From Ornithinimicrobium laminariae (GTDB taxonomy: Bacteria > Actinomycetota > Actinomycetes > Actinomycetales > Dermatophilaceae): a DNA stretch of 64,000 nucleotides. The DNA lies in NCBI RefSeq assembly GCF_019457945.1, contig NZ_JAHZSU010000002.1, positions 760,818 to 824,817 of the forward strand, given 5' to 3'. Below the pieces are notes generated by a model. That model was not told the DNA's origin, ran no database searches, and was given only the letters and a program-made list of their open reading frames with translations. Both the position numbers and the translations under genes were made by a program. Numbering within the stretch: the stretch's first letter is position 1; the number at the start of each line of letters is the position of its first letter. Positions 45,082-54,082 of the stretch are shown piece by piece.

Positions 45082-45801
45082 TCAGGAGCGGTATTCGGGG
45101 TTTTCGTAGTCGAAGCGCTCACCATCGCTCCATGCTGGGCGGACATTGCCGTAGGCCGGGATACCGCCAGCAGCCTTGAGGGTCTTGGCCATGTGCATGA
45201 GGTTCCACGTCATGAAGGTCGTGTTTTGGTTGGTGAAGTCGTTCTCGGGACCGCCGCTTCCCTCGTCGAGGTAGGACGGGCCCGGGCCCGCCTCGCCGAT
45301 CCAACCAGCATCGGCCTGAGGCGGAATGGTGTATCCGACATGGCCGAGGCTATAGAGGATGTTCATCGCACAGTGCTTAATGCCGTCCTCATTGCCAGTA
45401 AGAAGGCAGCCAGCGACGCGGCCATAGAAAATTGACTGGCCCTGGTCGTTGAGCATGCCCGAAAGGGCATAGAGCCGCTCAATGACGATCTTGGTGACGC
45501 TGGAATTGTCGCCGAGCCAGATTGGGCCACCGATCACCAGGATGTCACTGTCGAGGATCCCTGGGTAAAGGTCTGGCCAGGCGTCCTTTTCCCAGCCCTC
45601 TTCCTTCATATCTGGGTAGACGCCGATGGCGATATCGTGATCGATGGGCCGGATGACGTCGACGTCAACTCCGTTTTTGCGCATAACAGCAGCGCTCGCG
45701 TCGATCAAGCCCTGAGTATGGCTCAGCGCGGGGCTCTTTTTGAGCGTGCAGTTGAGGAAGGTCGCTTTAAGGCCGGTGAAGTCAGTGTCGGGGGAGGTCA
45801 T
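45082..45801 (-). CDS. Flavodoxin-family NAD(P)H-dependent oxidoreductase
   Basis: 239 aa from ATG 45801 (GAGG nine bases upstream; the open frame upstream is unlikely). LKATFLNCTLKKSPALSHTQGL is the FMN phosphate-binding loop and DILVIGGPIWLGDNSS the second flavin loop of the NADPH-dependent FMN reductase/flavodoxin-like fold. It may act in quinone or disulfide reduction. Same strand as poxB, 69 bases upstream of it. Confidence 0.83.
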   Translation of the reverse strand: MTSPDTDFTGLKATFLNCTLKKSPALSHTQGLIDASAAVMRKNGVDVDVIRPIDHDIAIGVYPDMKEEGWEKDAWPDLYPGILDSDILVIGGPIWLGDNSSVTKIVIERLYALSGMLNDQGQSIFYGRVAGCLLTGNEDGIKHCAMNILYSLGHVGYTIPPQADAGWIGEAGPGPSYLDEGSGGPENDFTNQNTTFMTWNLMHMAKTLKAAGGIPAYGNVRPAWSDGERFDYENPEYRS

Positions 45802-45896
45802 GGCTATAGCCTCACGTATGGCACCCAGGGGCGCAACTGATTTTGCTTGATGCGTCAGTGGAAGCAAACTCAAACAACGCCAGCCGCTACGCCTAT

Positions 45897-46151
45897 CTAG
45901 GCGCTCGCGCTAAGCACCAGAGCGCCAAGCACGAAGCCCGCGATAGTCGCGACGATGGCCACGATAAGCGCGATCTTCGACAGACGCTCCTTGCGGGTGA
46001 TGCCGACAGCGGCGGTAATAATGGCGGCGCCACCGAAGAGGATAGGGATAAAGACTACGGCAACAGCCGCAAGGACGAATGAGATGATCGACAACAGGTT
46101 CGATCCACTTTTTGACGGCTCATTGTTGGCTGCTTGGTTGGTCTCTGTCAT
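45897..46151 (-). CDS. Small membrane protein (DUF4190-like)
   Basis: 84 aa with AAGGAAG before the ATG. A polar N-terminus is followed by two hydrophobic segments (ISFVLAAVAVVFIPILFGG and ALIVAIVATIAGFVLGAL) and a short basic turn RKERLSK between them. The pattern matches DUF4190-type membrane proteins of unknown function. Confidence 0.65.
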   Translation of the reverse strand: MTETNQAANNEPSKSGSNLLSIISFVLAAVAVVFIPILFGGAAIITAAVGITRKERLSKIALIVAIVATIAGFVLGALVLSASA

Positions 46152-46388
46152 GACGCTTCCTTGCGTTGTGTCTGGCTAGTGGCATACGAACCACCCCGGC
46201 GTTTGCGTCATTAGTTTAAAGACCGAAGCGTGTCTGCGCCCGTCATAGTCATTGCGGCGAGCACTGTTTCCCTGATGAGGGCGACTTTCCCACGGTGGTG
46301 GGCTGGATCGGTGCGGCAACGTCCATGAGTTGCGAGGACGGTGGTGCCCGCCGCGAGTCCGGGCTAGGGGCTCGCATACTCTGAATAA

Positions 46389-46568
46389 ATGAACACAGAC
46401 AAGCAAAAAAAGGACAAGCCAAAGAAGACTCTCTCCGAGGCGGGATCATCTTTTGTCAACGCCGAGACCACAATGGGCGGTGCGGATAGCGTGCCGGACA
46501 CGCCGGACGTCAACATCGCAAACGACGAGGACGGTCGGGACCTCAGCGTTCGGAAAGATAAAAACTAG
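46389..46568 (+). CDS. Small Lys/Asp-rich hypothetical protein
   Basis: 59 aa from ATG 46389 to TAG 46568. Lysine-rich N-terminus (MNTDKQKKDKPKKT) and acidic C-terminal part (NIANDEDGRDLS). No membrane segment or signal. The ribosome site is weak and the start lies in an AT-rich stretch. I recognise no family; it may be real, as the frame is free of stops and fills the gap before the convergent flavoprotein gene. Confidence 0.4.
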   Translation: MNTDKQKKDKPKKTLSEAGSSFVNAETTMGGADSVPDTPDVNIANDEDGRDLSVRKDKN

Positions 46569-46570
46569 GG

Positions 46571-47803
46571 TTAGACCCTGCCCTTAAGCAATGCGTGCTG
46601 GTACACCAAAGGCTCGAGGTAGCGATCGAAGAACCAGAACGGCACCCGTGGTCGGGTCAAGTCGATCAAGGGAACTGAGCCAGTGGGGCGCCCGTCACGG
46701 TCGAATTCAGCGACCAGAGCACGGTGGCGTTCAACGGTAATGGGCACCACCGTGTAACCGTCGTAGCGACCAAATTCCTTGCTCAGGCGAGCGGCGATGA
46801 TGTTGTCGCCCAAAATTTTCACCTGTTTGCGCAGGCCCCCACCGGATGGGCGAGTGTTGAGGGCAGCCGCGTCACCCACTGCCCAGACGGTGTCGAACCG
46901 GCAGTGCTGGAAGGTCTGCGGCTCAACGTCAACTAAGCCGGTCTCGGATTGCGCGAGCCCGCTCTCAGCGATCCATGCGCCTGGGCGGTAGGGCGGCACC
47001 AGATGGGCCATCGCCACATTGTGGACGGGCACAGCGCCCCTGGGTCCTTCGAGAGTGACTTGGCGGCTTTCGGGGTCAATTTCGGAGAGAGTCGTTCCGG
47101 TGTGAACCTCAACGCCGTATTTTTCTAGGTAGGGCTCCAGGCGCCGGTCGATGAACGGCACCCCCAGTACCGTGTCTGTCGGCACCGCGAGCACCACTCG
47201 CATGGACTCCAACACTCCCTCGCGTTGCCAAAAGTCGCACGCCAGAAAGAGCGGTTTTAGAGCGGACCCACCACACGGCGCAGGTTCCGGTGGAACGGTG
47301 AAGACGACAGTGCCCGATCGGGTGGATTTGATCATCGGCCAAAGTTGAGTAGCGGCCTCGGGGACAAAGGTCGTGGTGGCCCAACCCGCGTGGTAGGCGG
47401 CCGCAAGACCCGGGATCGCATCGACATCAGGGAGCAGCCCAGGGGCCAACACTAGATCTCCATAGCGCAGGCGTCGACCCGCGTCGGTGGTGACGATGCG
47501 TTGCTGCGGATCGATCAATCGAACCGATTCGCGGTAGTGGCTGATCCCGTTGGACAGTGCGCTGGCCATGGTGCTGGTGAGTTCGTCGAGTTTCGCTTGT
47601 CCGCCACCAACATAGTTCAGTAGCGGCCGGTAGCGGTGGACCGCGCGAGGCTCAATCACGGCCACATTGCGGCACCCCAGGCGTTGTACGCGACCGGCTG
47701 CGGAGACTCCACCGTTGCCACCGCCGACGACAAGGACATCGTGAAAGGCGTCTATCGACTGGTGATCAGACCCGGTTGTGTGCGTTTCTCCAGAGCGTGC
47801 CAT
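46571..47803 (-). CDS. SQR-like NAD(P)/FAD-dependent oxidoreductase
   Basis: 410 aa from ATG 47803. The FAD site is VLVVGGGNGGVSAAGRV and the second dinucleotide region includes TVVFTVPPEPAPCGGSALKPL. The C-terminal flavin site is DTVWAVGDAAALNTRPSGGGLRKQ. The pattern fits the sulfide:quinone oxidoreductase-like group (type III/eukaryote-like), though the full set of redox cysteines is not clear to me. It may oxidise sulfide or act as an NADH:quinone-type enzyme. Confidence 0.82.
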   Translation of the reverse strand: MARSGETHTTGSDHQSIDAFHDVLVVGGGNGGVSAAGRVQRLGCRNVAVIEPRAVHRYRPLLNYVGGGQAKLDELTSTMASALSNGISHYRESVRLIDPQQRIVTTDAGRRLRYGDLVLAPGLLPDVDAIPGLAAAYHAGWATTTFVPEAATQLWPMIKSTRSGTVVFTVPPEPAPCGGSALKPLFLACDFWQREGVLESMRVVLAVPTDTVLGVPFIDRRLEPYLEKYGVEVHTGTTLSEIDPESRQVTLEGPRGAVPVHNVAMAHLVPPYRPGAWIAESGLAQSETGLVDVEPQTFQHCRFDTVWAVGDAAALNTRPSGGGLRKQVKILGDNIIAARLSKEFGRYDGYTVVPITVERHRALVAEFDRDGRPTGSVPLIDLTRPRVPFWFFDRYLEPLVYQHALLKGRV

Positions 47804-47875
47804 AGGTACCAGTGTGCACCGTAAAGACTTGTTGGCACTCAACGCGTGACTCTTCGACGTGGCTCACCTTGGCGC

Positions 47876-50335
47876 TCAGCCACGCAGAGAATCGTGGGTG
47901 TCTGCTGCCAGCACAACCCCACGGTCTCCGTCGACGATGACCTGCTGACCATCGCTCAACACTGTCGTCCCGCGACCACAGCCCATCACTGCGGGTATGC
48001 CGTACTCTCGAGCCACGATTGCCGCGTGCGACGCCATCCCACCGTGATCGACAACCACGGCGGCGGCCCGGATAAAGAGGGGCGTCCAAGACGGATTGGT
48101 GGTCGGGCAGACCAACACCTCGCCTCCTCTCAGAAGCCCGAACTGCTCGGGACCATGCACGACGCGGACCTGCCCAGTGGCTCTGCCTCCCGCGCCGGGC
48201 GCCCCGCTAACCAACACATCAGCCTCGCGCTCTGCATCCGGATAGAGCGTGCTGGTCGCAATCAGCGGGGCACCAGCCAGTGCTGCATACGCAGCACGAC
48301 GCCGTCGCACATTCGTGGCTAACCGCTTCATGGTTGCCGGTGAGATCTCGCGGGGATTGGTGATCGTGGCCACGTCTGGCCAGCTCAAGTACCAAATGTC
48401 GTCGCGATCAGTAATCGCGCCCGCTGCCGCTAATCGTCGTCCGGCTTCAACCACCGCGCCTCGGGTGACCGGCATTAGCCGAGTTGCCTCAAAATGGGTG
48501 TCCTCCCGTAGTGCTACCGCGGAGGCCGCCGCGGCGACCAGGCGACGGACCCATTCTTGGGAATTGGTTCGAACGATGACGGGGTGGTTAAGCAAGGTGT
48601 CTAGCGAGCCCTCGCCTCTGGTGGCGGTTGAGGCGTCGGGGCGTTCGGAGGCCAGCATCGCCACGAGCGTCAGCACGGTCTTGGGGTCATCTACCCAGGT
48701 AGGTTCGCGAAGCAGCAATATGCTGGCTGTTTCCCGATGTCCGTAATTTGCCAGGAACGTTGCTAGACCATGAGCGAAGTCGCTCGCTGAGGTGTTGGTC
48801 TCCACGTAGGCGAGCAGTTCGTCGCCTTCGAGATCAGCGAATGCATGCCGTAGTTGGTTGTCCTCGCGCACCACGGCGGCGAGGTGAGATAAGGCGTCGT
48901 TAGCCTCTCGAGTGAGGGTAGGTGCGTGTGCGGTGAGGTCTTGGAACAGGTGATCGGCTCCCAAGGCGCGCACTACGAGCCACAGTCGGATGATCCCCGC
49001 AGCTGCCGCCGGTAGGTAGCCGATCCGCACCTGGGCGACTAGGTCAACCAAGCGCGCGGCGTGGGGAGGGATCTCGACCAAATCGGCCCACTGAGCCGAG
49101 GCGAGGTCCGTGGCTGCCAGCGCAGTCGCCTCGTCGAGGTATCGGTGGTGCAGTGGATCGTGTCGCCAGTCGTTGGCGTTTCGCCTCGTGCGCGATAGGG
49201 AGCGCAGTAGCCGAATAGGGGTTTGCGCGGTGGGTCGGGGGCGGGGTGGCACGAAGGATTGCACAACTCCGTCCTGAGCAGGGACGGTATCGGTTAGTGA
49301 AACGCGGGCGCCAGCCAGTCCAGCGAGCATTTGCTCAACTAGGGCACCGACGGTGGGCAGCATCCAGGCACTCAGTTCCATGGGATAAGGCCGCCTGGGT
49401 AACAACTCTAGAACTATTGGTCCGAAGAATCGTTGCACCCTGCTTAGCGAGATAGGCGCTGGCGGCAGCGCGGTCATCGGACGTGCCTGCAAGATTGCAA
49501 TCTTGCCAGCGCTCACGGCCCATTCGATGTCTTGTGGGCCACCGAAGTGCTCTGCGATGCCCCGGCCTATCCGAGCCAGCGCAGCAAGGTCGGCGGCGGA
49601 AAAGGGAGAGTCGTGGGCCACCGCGTCGGCACCGGCGAGCGTTTCGGTGCCACCCGAGGCAAGTGCACGGATGACCGTTTCGCGCTGTCCGTCGCGGTGC
49701 TCGATCACCCGCCCGGCTGCGTCAATGATGGCATGATCGGGCGTGACGAGTCCTGATACGACCGCCTCGCCGAGACCGGGATTGGAGTCAATTACCACCC
49801 GATCCCGTGCCCCGGTAATGGGGTCAGCCGTGAACAAGACACCGGCTCGGTCAGCCGGCACCATACGTTGTACCACCACCGCGATCGCCACGTCATTAGA
49901 GCTGATACCCAGCCGAGCGCGATACGAAATCGCGCGCTCGGTCCATAAGGAGGTCCAGCAGCAGCGGATCGCTTCTAGTAGGTGTTCCTCGCCCAAAACC
50001 CCCAAGAATGTGTCCTGTTGACCAGCAAATGCTGCGCCGGGTAAGTCTTCTGCTGTGGCACTGGATCGGACCGCCACCTGGCCACCGCCGAGTTGACCAT
50101 ATGCAGACAACACATCGGCACGCACCTGTGTTGGCAGCGAGATTGGGTGCTGCGGCTGCCCGGTCGGAGTGTGGCGATCAGAAACAGCTTGACGGTAGGC
50201 ATCGGTAGTGACAACGAAGCCATCTGGAACGTTGAATCCAGCACCGCGCAATTCACCGAGGTTGGCGCCCTTGCCGCCGGCCAGCTCAAGATCGCCCGCG
50301 TCAAGGGAAGACAACCCCCGACAGAAGGAAGTCAT
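47876..50335 (-). CDS. PEP/pyruvate-binding phosphotransferase, rifampin phosphotransferase-like
   Basis: 819 aa. The N-terminal third is a PPDK-type ATP-grasp domain (GGKGANLGELRGAGFNVPDGFVVT; RSSATAEDLPGAAFAGQQDT). A middle region of about 400 residues differs from PEP synthase. The C-terminal swivelling domain carries the phospho-His in GGMASHAAIVAREYG (His770). This three-part order is that of rifampin phosphotransferases, which inactivate rifamycins. Whether rifampin is the substrate cannot be told, because PEP-synthase-like homologues without this role exist. Confidence 0.82.
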   Translation of the reverse strand: MTSFCRGLSSLDAGDLELAGGKGANLGELRGAGFNVPDGFVVTTDAYRQAVSDRHTPTGQPQHPISLPTQVRADVLSAYGQLGGGQVAVRSSATAEDLPGAAFAGQQDTFLGVLGEEHLLEAIRCCWTSLWTERAISYRARLGISSNDVAIAVVVQRMVPADRAGVLFTADPITGARDRVVIDSNPGLGEAVVSGLVTPDHAIIDAAGRVIEHRDGQRETVIRALASGGTETLAGADAVAHDSPFSAADLAALARIGRGIAEHFGGPQDIEWAVSAGKIAILQARPMTALPPAPISLSRVQRFFGPIVLELLPRRPYPMELSAWMLPTVGALVEQMLAGLAGARVSLTDTVPAQDGVVQSFVPPRPRPTAQTPIRLLRSLSRTRRNANDWRHDPLHHRYLDEATALAATDLASAQWADLVEIPPHAARLVDLVAQVRIGYLPAAAAGIIRLWLVVRALGADHLFQDLTAHAPTLTREANDALSHLAAVVREDNQLRHAFADLEGDELLAYVETNTSASDFAHGLATFLANYGHRETASILLLREPTWVDDPKTVLTLVAMLASERPDASTATRGEGSLDTLLNHPVIVRTNSQEWVRRLVAAAASAVALREDTHFEATRLMPVTRGAVVEAGRRLAAAGAITDRDDIWYLSWPDVATITNPREISPATMKRLATNVRRRRAAYAALAGAPLIATSTLYPDAEREADVLVSGAPGAGGRATGQVRVVHGPEQFGLLRGGEVLVCPTTNPSWTPLFIRAAAVVVDHGGMASHAAIVAREYGIPAVMGCGRGTTVLSDGQQVIVDGDRGVVLAADTHDSLRG

Positions 50336-50901
50336 GCATTCAAAGTTACACCGGTACGCCGTAGACGGGTTTTGAAAGGAACGGTCGGTCTCGCCAGGTA
50401 TCGACCGTGGCGTGCGTGGCCGCTAGGTAGCGGTGGATTCCGGCGGCGTCCGCGCCCGATCGCATGATGACTGCAGTCCGAGTAGATAGGTGGAGAGCAG
50501 GTCGGACCTAGCTCAAACCCCGGTCGATGCGCCATTTGAGAAGTTCGCTGGGCACGGAGTCAGCGCGAACATCTGAGGCTGGCACTTAAGGGCAGCCGAC
50601 TAGTCAGAAGACGTTCGGTGTTGCTGCGGATCGGCATCTGAAGTAGTTCCATCCGACTGAGTAGCGGTTGGCTCCTTAAGCAATGCTGGGCGGCGGTAGA
50701 GGGTGCGTAGGTCTGCGGGCCTGCGAGGGCGATCTGGCCCTTGCAGGCCCGCAGACTTTGCGGGCGATTCGCCGCGCTGCGGCGCCGAAGTGATGAGAAA
50801 TAATGATGCGTGGTCATGCCCCTGATCGCCTCATCAACCGTGCTACCGTCCCACCCTTGCGGAGGTAGTCCAGAGTCCTAGAGGGGACTACTGTACAAAC
50901 A
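50336..50901. other. 566-bp gene-free stretch
   Basis: I see no convincing gene here. It holds the divergent promoter region of the phosphotransferase and the glycan operon, the 20-bp hairpin at 50711-50756 and the inverted repeat at 50885-50907. One 85-codon minus frame (50560-50817) has shadow-like composition and no ribosome site. Confidence 0.5.
50711..50756. repeat. 20-bp inverted repeat
   Basis: Arms at 50711-50730 (GTCTGCGGGCCTGCGAGGGC) and 50737-50756 are complementary except for one position around a six-base loop GATCTG. It may be a terminator (TTTG follows) or a repeat element. It lies between divergent genes, where a terminator is unexpected. Confidence 0.65.
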
Positions 50902-50907
50902 GTGTCC
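50885..50907. promoter_or_regulatory. Inverted repeat overlapping a GTG start
   Basis: GGAC-T-ACTGT, ACAA, ACAGT-G-TCC forms an inverted repeat with ACTGT/ACAGT as the core. The right arm contains the GTG (50902) of the first operon gene. It may be an operator or an RNA hairpin masking the start. The only GAGGGG near lies 15 bases upstream, too far for normal initiation. Confidence 0.45.
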
Positions 50908-51990
50908 ACACTGCCGCCGAATACGCCTGCCGCGCCATCCGAACCGTGGGGATTCCGGGTATGGGCCGATCAGGAGTTGGCACACCGGGTGCCCAGTAGT
51001 CCCGCCGATATCGACTCCGCACTCCGGCTAGCCAACTCGCTATCTGGCTTGGGCCCTCAAATCGGGATTTCAAGTTGGCCCGTGCTCTCAGCTTTGGCCA
51101 CCATCGCCAGCATCGACCTCAGCGCAGCACGCGTCATCGAGCCGCACCTCGACGCGTTGGCGATTTTGCATCAAGCCGAGTCGACGAGCCAACCACCACG
51201 TAAGGCTGACGCACCTGGGACCTGGGGGGTTTACGCCGCTAGCCCCCCTGGGACGCGGGTCACGGCATCTGGACCGGATGCTAATAACCAGTGGACCCTC
51301 ACGGGCGCGAAGCCATGGTGCTCTTTGGCGACACAGGTTTCACACGCGCTCGTCACGGCGTCAATTGAGGGTGTCGGACAACAGTTGTTCGCCCTCTCGC
51401 TGCGTGCTGAGGGGGTCCGGGTGCAGCCTTCGGAATGGAAGGCGCTGGGCTTGCAAGAGATCAGCACCGGAACGGTGGAATTAGACAACGCCGCGGCGGA
51501 ACCAGTCGGTCCTCCCGGTTGGTACCTAGAGCGTCCCGGCTTCGCCTGGGGTGGGGTGGCTGTAGCTGCCGCCTGGTTTGGTGCCGCTGCAGCCCTAGCC
51601 GGTGCGCTGAAAGCTGCCGCCGCACGCCGGACGCCGGATCAAATCGCGCTGATGCACCTAGGTTGTTGCGACGCTGCTTTGCATTCCGCGCTGTTAACTT
51701 TGCGCGAAGCAGCCGGGGCGATGGACGATCCGCAGACGACATCACGCGAAGCTGCATTGCTGGCGAGCCGGACGCGCGCCTGTGTCGCCGAGGTCGCTGA
51801 GCGAGTCATCACGAGCGTTGGGCATGCGCTAGGGCCCGGTCCTTTGGCATTTGATGAACCCCATCTACGACGAGTCGCGGACCTCACTTTGTATCTGCGT
51901 CAACATCACGCAGAGCGGGACTTGGCTCGCCTTGGTTCGCTTGTCGTCGCAGATGTCCACGTGGATTCGCCGCATGGAGCCGCTAAGTGA
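50902..51990 (+). CDS. Acyl-CoA dehydrogenase-like flavoprotein
   Basis: 362 aa from GTG 50902. Mid-domain (GVYAASPPGTRVTASG, SGAKPW-type NQWTLTGAKPWCS) and C-terminal helical domain are those of the acyl-CoA dehydrogenase superfamily. The N-terminal domain is shortened and the usual catalytic Glu is not obvious, so it may oxidise a different substrate. It starts a six-gene operon and overlaps the next gene (GTGA). Confidence 0.8.
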   Translation: MSTLPPNTPAAPSEPWGFRVWADQELAHRVPSSPADIDSALRLANSLSGLGPQIGISSWPVLSALATIASIDLSAARVIEPHLDALAILHQAESTSQPPRKADAPGTWGVYAASPPGTRVTASGPDANNQWTLTGAKPWCSLATQVSHALVTASIEGVGQQLFALSLRAEGVRVQPSEWKALGLQEISTGTVELDNAAAEPVGPPGWYLERPGFAWGGVAVAAAWFGAAAALAGALKAAAARRTPDQIALMHLGCCDAALHSALLTLREAAGAMDDPQTTSREAALLASRTRACVAEVAERVITSVGHALGPGPLAFDEPHLRRVADLTLYLRQHHAERDLARLGSLVVADVHVDSPHGAAK

Positions 51991-53387
51991 ACTCGAGCAC
52001 CGAGCAATTTAGGCATGAAGACGAGGGGATAAGCGAAGCAGTCTGGTGGTCTGCCCCGCAGTGGGAGGACGTTCCAATCCTCGACCTCGTAGCGACGGCT
52101 AGTCGCTTTTCCACGGTGTTGGTCGCGGCTGCCCATCCCGACGACGAAACGATTGGCGTTGGCGGCCTGCTGGCCGATTTAGCTGCTTTGGAACTGCCGA
52201 TCACCGTGCTGATGGGAACTAACGGCGAAAGGTCTCAGCCTGGCCTAGAGGAGTCGGGCCGATCGCGGTTGGGCGATCAGCGCCGCCATGAAGTGCAGCG
52301 AGCGGTCGAGAAGTTGGCATCGCATGCGCATCTGAGTCACCTCAATCTGCCGGATGCGCGTTTGAGCGAGCACGAGGAGGAATTGATGCAGGCCATCGTC
52401 AACCGCAGCGATGAGGACACGTTGATTTTGGCCCCGTGGACCGACGACGGCCACACTGACCACGATTCGTTGGGGCGCGCAGCCCAACGCGCCGCGAAGA
52501 TTAGCGGCGCCGTAGTAGTTCACTTTCCCATCTGGATGTGGCATTGGAGCGAACCCGCATCCGTGCCCTGGTCTCGAATGGTGGCCGCCGAGCCTTCACG
52601 GGTCGCTTGTTGGCTCAAACGCGCGGCGCTGGAGGAGTTTGCCTCGCAGCGCACGCCCACCAACGCTAATTTTGACCATCCACCGGTAGCAGCGATCCTG
52701 AGCGGATCCCTCCTGGCCCGTGCTCGGCGACTCATCGAAACACTGATCGACCCTGGCGCTGAGCTGCCTATTTTGAGCCGGGAGGATCGAGACAGCCGCA
52801 CCATCACCCGCTCGGCCACCTTTGATGAAATGTATGACGCGGGGAGTGACCCATGGGGAAACGCCCAGTCCTTCTACGAGCAGCGACGGCGTTCACTGTT
52901 GTTAGCCGCGCTAGGTCGCGCCCGCTATGAGCGGATTTTGGAGTTGGGGTGTGCGGACGGACACGTGACGTCCGCCCTGGTCAGTCGCGCAGAAGAGGTT
53001 GTCGCGATTGACACCAGCCCGCGGGCGGTGGCTGCCGCTCGGCTGGCCGCACCAACGGCCGACATCGCAGCGGGGAACTTGCCCAATGACATACCCAATG
53101 AGCAATTCGATCTGGTGATCTTGTCTGAGGTTGGATATTTTCTGACCGCGACCGAATTCATCGCCACCCTTCGCCGCGCCCGAGCAGCGTTAGTCCCGGG
53201 CGGCGAACTGTTGCTATGCCATTGGCAGCATCCAACGAAGTCAGTGCCGTTAGACGGAATTTTGGTCCATGAGCAAGCTCGCACTGTGCTGGGCTACTCA
53301 CCATCGGCTCAGTATCGAGATGGGGATCTATGTATCGAAGTTTGGGCCGATGCGCCCTCGATCGCCGAGTCAGAAGGTCGCACGTGA
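51987..53387 (+). CDS. Fused PIG-L deacetylase and NodS-like methyltransferase
   Basis: 466 aa from GTG 51987. Residues about 40-200 are a PIG-L/LmbE zinc deacetylase: AHPDDE at 49-54 and GHTDHD at 155-160 (metal ligands His50, Asp53-type and His159). Residues about 275-455 are a class I methyltransferase with the NodS-like entry DEMYDAGSDPWGNAQSFYEQRR and SAM loop ILELGCADGH (318-326). PIG-L enzymes remove N-acetyl from GlcNAc; NodS N-methylates the deacetylated sugar of Nod factors. The fusion suggests both steps on the same sugar. GTGA overlaps on both sides. Confidence 0.87.
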   Translation: MNSSTEQFRHEDEGISEAVWWSAPQWEDVPILDLVATASRFSTVLVAAAHPDDETIGVGGLLADLAALELPITVLMGTNGERSQPGLEESGRSRLGDQRRHEVQRAVEKLASHAHLSHLNLPDARLSEHEEELMQAIVNRSDEDTLILAPWTDDGHTDHDSLGRAAQRAAKISGAVVVHFPIWMWHWSEPASVPWSRMVAAEPSRVACWLKRAALEEFASQRTPTNANFDHPPVAAILSGSLLARARRLIETLIDPGAELPILSREDRDSRTITRSATFDEMYDAGSDPWGNAQSFYEQRRRSLLLAALGRARYERILELGCADGHVTSALVSRAEEVVAIDTSPRAVAAARLAAPTADIAAGNLPNDIPNEQFDLVILSEVGYFLTATEFIATLRRARAALVPGGELLLCHWQHPTKSVPLDGILVHEQARTVLGYSPSAQYRDGDLCIEVWADAPSIAESEGRT

Positions 53388-54082
53388 AAGACATCCACCA
53401 GGTCGTCGTCGCCATTCCGGTACACAACGAAGAGGCTCTTTTGCCGGCCTGCTTGAAGAGCGTCGCTGTGGCGATCAGCACGTCGAGACAGGTCTACCCC
53501 GGCGTGCGGACCTGTGTCGTGGTGGCTTTAGACGGCTGTACGGACGGTTCGGCAGCCGTGGCGCTATCCAGTGGAAACCAGGTAGTGACTCTGGCCGGGG
53601 TTGGAGTAGGAGCCACTCGTGACGCCGCAATAGTTCACGGATTGAGCTGTTTCAGTGGGCCACAGATGACCCAAACCTGGTTGGCCTGCACCGACGCCGA
53701 CACCGTTGTGCCACCCACTTGGCTAGTCCGTCAGCTGATGTGGGCCAATAGCGGGATGGACCTTGTCGTGGGAACCGTGGAGCCGTTCGGTCTGGATGAC
53801 CCCCGCCTGCTCGCCACCTGGCACAGCAAGCACCAACTGACGGAGGGCCACCCCCACGTCCACGGGGCCAACCTAGGTGTCCGAGCGAGCACCTGGAGCG
53901 AAGTCGATGGGTTTGGTCCGCGGTCAGCGCATGAAGATGTCGCTCTTGTCGCTCGGGCTAGGTCTCACACTTCGCGATGGGTTGCGACTGACACCACCCG
54001 CGTCGCGACCTCGGGGCGTCGCGTAGGCCGCGCCAAAAGTGGTTTTGCGGACTATCTGGGCACATTGAGCGTTCCGCAGTGA
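53384..54082 (+). CDS. GT2-family glycosyltransferase
   Basis: 232 aa from GTG 53384, overlapping the previous stop. HQVVVAIPVHNEEALLPACLKSV opens the GT-A fold; ACTDADTVVPPTWL carries the DAD metal motif and GFGPRSAHEDVALVARAR the acceptor-side ED pair. Short and with no membrane segment, so it is a soluble transferase of the operon. The stop overlaps the next start. Confidence 0.85.
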   Translation: MKDIHQVVVAIPVHNEEALLPACLKSVAVAISTSRQVYPGVRTCVVVALDGCTDGSAAVALSSGNQVVTLAGVGVGATRDAAIVHGLSCFSGPQMTQTWLACTDADTVVPPTWLVRQLMWANSGMDLVVGTVEPFGLDDPRLLATWHSKHQLTEGHPHVHGANLGVRASTWSEVDGFGPRSAHEDVALVARARSHTSRWVATDTTRVATSGRRVGRAKSGFADYLGTLSVPQ

